Assembly (NCBI GenBank): GCA_036898135.1
Contig: CM072511.1
Span: 74,472,119-74,536,118 of the forward strand
DNA: 64,000 nucleotides
Reading direction: 5' to 3'
Origin: Oncomelania hupensis
Taxonomy: Eukaryota; Mollusca; Gastropoda; Littorinimorpha; Pomatiopsidae
This document shows, piece by piece, positions 62,049-64,000 of the stretch; positions within the stretch are counted from its first letter, which is position 1, and the number at the start of each line of letters is the position of its first letter. The position numbers and the translations under genes were made by a program. Below the pieces are notes generated by a model. It worked only from the letters and a program-made list of their open reading frames with translations, was not told the origin of the DNA and did no database searches.

Positions 62049-63858
62049 ATCCTATCCTATCCCATAACTCGGAGGTCGTTGGGGCACCACAGATGATCGC
62101 TTAACCAGGGTACTCCATTTTTTTCTGTCCTCAGCAACCCTCATGGCTTCGTTCAGTGTCAAGCCAGTCCATTCTCGAATGTTGTCCTCCCACCTCTTTT
62201 TATGTCTCCCTCTTCTTCTGCCTCCTTGCACCATGCCTTGCAGGAAGGTCTTTGCAAGGCCTGATGATCTGGTGACGTGGCCATACCATCGGAGTTGTTT
62301 CTACACCACTGTGAGCAGGTCATCGTGTTGTCTAATGGCTTGTGTGATGGTCTGTCAGACTTCGTCGTTGGTGATGTGCTGGGTATAGGAAATGCCCAGA
62401 AGTCTTCTGTAGCACCTCATCTCCATGCTTTGTATTCTTCGTTGTAGATCTGCAGTGAGGGTCCATGTTTCGCAAGCGTATAGAAAGATGGAGATGACAA
62501 GGGAGCGCAGTAGCCTTACCTTGAAATGTAGACCGATGGTCTTGTCTTTCCAAATGGGCTTCAACCTTGTCAGGGCAGCAGTTGTTTGTGCGATCCTGGA
62601 GAGGACTTCCTGTGGGAACCCATTGTCTGATACAATGGCTCCTAAATATTTGAAGCTATGCACTGTGCTGAGGGATTAGCCTTGGTCTTTAATGTCCGTT
62701 TTGATGCCATTGGTGTTGTTGGTCATCAGTTTGGTCTTCTCTGCACTTAATTCCATTCCATAGGCTGGAGGTGGTTCAAGTTCTTGTTTCTCTCCAACCA
62801 ATTCATCAATGTCATCCGCAAAACGAAGGTTGGAGATTGCTCTACCCCCTATACTGACTGTGCCTTCATGATCTGCATGGGCACCTGACATGATACGCAG
62901 AGGTGCCAACCAGTACGGATTGACCGTATTTAATTCCGGCGAAGTGAATTAAATACGGAAATACGGTAGCTTTTATACAAATACGGAGAAGTTGCCGATC
63001 GTTTATCTTTGCCAGCGGTGCTTCTGTACCGGTTTATGGTCTCATAATAGTACTCCTGCATTCACTGAACGTCGCTATGTTCAACAAGCTGATTTTCATG
63101 GTGATTTTAGAGTAAAACAAGTGTGGTGTTCATCAAGCTGATTTTGATCGTGAGATTAGAGGACTAAAAATAGCCTGCTGTTTCAGAGGGAAGCCTGCCG
63201 TTAATTTATAGTGTCATAGGCTGGGTTTTGCGAGAAAAAAAAAATACTGAAAAGTGTTAAAAAATACTGACAAACGGGTCCGGAAATACTGACAAGAAGA
63301 TTAGGGGGTTGGCACCTCTGGATACGCTCTATGAAGATGTTGAAGAGTGTTGGAGAGAGTAGGCATCCTTGACGCACACCAATTGTTGTTTTGAACCAGC
63401 TTCCAGTGGCGGTGTTAATGTTATGGAGGAATGCACTGGTAGCCTTGTCATACAGGCTTTTGATGACTTCAAGAATTTTAGAGCTGATATCGATGTTGTA
63501 CACTCTCATGATTACCCACAGAGCTGCATGCCAGACTCGGTCAAACGCTTTCTTGAAGTCTAGGAACACATGATATAGATGTTGTTGGTGCTGTAAGTAT
63601 TTCTCGCAGATTATTCTGAGGTTGAAAATCTGTTCAGTGGTACTTCGCCCTGCCCTGAATCCTGCTTGTTCATCAGCTATAAATTGCTCAGCTTGGGGTT
63701 TCAACCTGTTATGTATTATTTTTAGGAGGACCTTGCTGAGGTGACTGAAGAGGCTGGTGGTGCAGTAAATTTCACACTCCTGAAAGTTACCTTTTTTTGG
63801 AAGAGTGATGACAAGCGACTGTGTCCATGGGGTAGGCCACTCCCCACTCTGCCAGATC
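62049..63858 (-). mobile_element. RTE fragment, RT and C-terminal region, split by T6
   Basis: Starts with the tail (TCCTATCCTATCCC) at 62049 and runs, reverse strand, through the C-terminal region to the RT start at 63858. Element T6 (62898-63320) interrupts it. Coding pieces: RSTTEQIFNLRIICEKYLQH, VFLDFKKAFDRVWHAAL, GVRQGCLLSPTLFNIF (63330-63704), then RFADDIDEL (near 62825) and the C-terminus. There are several frameshifts and a small deletion before FADD. Confidence 0.9.
62898..63320. mobile_element. T6: 423-bp TIR element, second copy of T2
   Basis: Ends CAGAGGTGCCAACC and GGTTGGCACCTCTG, perfect. Flanked by GATACG (62892-62897 and 63321-63326), which in the intact LINE appears once. 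Carries the same internal palindrome as T2 (62925-62960) and an internal duplication of about 45 bp (TTCAACAAGCTGATTTT and TTCATCAAGCTGATTTT, 63079-63150). Confidence 0.92.
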
Positions 63859-63860
63859 GC

Positions 63861-64000
63861 GAACTTGTTTTTTCCAACCTAGTTCCAGTCATTCGCCGAA
63901 AAAGGCAATCACCGAAGTCGAACGAAACTCTCCGATGTGTTACGAAATTATGCTTGCATGACTATGACTAGTTAAACATTAAAAATGGTCACTGTTGCAG
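63861..64000 (+). repeat. Rep-C copy 2 (cut by window end)
   Basis: Matches 60799-60955 with a short deletion after CGAA(A)CTCTC. It adjoins the RTE fragment and runs to the window end. Confidence 0.82.

Overview
The window is from an animal nuclear genome, most likely a lophotrochozoan and probably a mollusc. The evidence is spliced metazoan exons, large introns, tRNA- and 5S-like SINEs, RTE/CR1/Rex-like LINEs, Ty3/Gypsy elements of the Gmr1 type and hAT, pogo, mariner and Harbinger-type relics. The species call is inference. There are no bacterial features such as operons or ribosome binding sites.

The only host gene I can recognise is on the + strand: the last three coding exons of an Orb2/CPEB2-4-type cytoplasmic polyadenylation element binding protein (35050-35164, 48982-49163, 57441-57668, with poly(A) signals just after). 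The two introns between them (about 13.8 kb and 8.3 kb) are almost wholly transposon DNA. Everything before 35050 is probably also intron; earlier CPEB exons were not recognised there.

Layout. 1-3552: a minus-strand RTE LINE split by a DNA transposon. 4.4-5.6 kb: a small TIR element and a pogo-like element. 5.8-10.5 kb: a decayed DNA-transposon gene, split by a minus-strand CR1-like LINE that is itself split by another DNA transposon. 10.6-12.3 kb: a deleted LINE with an RNase H domain. 13.0-14.6 kb: a broken Harbinger/ISL2EU-type transposase. 15.5-23.5 kb: Gmr-B, a very young LTR retrotransposon with gag, protease, integrase and RNase H but no reverse transcriptase. 24-25 kb: AT-rich foldbacks. 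25.1-27.5 kb: a LINE remnant and a scrambled third Gmr element. 27.6-32.8 kb: a near full-length Rex/CR1-like LINE carrying a 1.6-kb hAT element. 35.4-45.6 kb: Gmr-A, a nearly complete LTR retrotransposon inserted in a host repeat and carrying an intact-ORF RTE LINE in its 3' LTR. 46-64 kb: mosaics of RTE, RNase H LINE, SINE-like repeats and small TIR elements.

Three points stand out. (1) Both larger Gmr elements place integrase before reverse transcriptase/RNase H and have a SCAN-like capsid region, the Gmr1 architecture. (2) Seven structurally separate TIR elements start CAG/CAA (one TAG) and mostly have 6-bp target duplications; several carry internally deleted hAT-like transposase genes. 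(3) Insertion order can be read directly from target duplications and from empty sites in paralogous repeat copies. All identities were judged by eye; no search was run.
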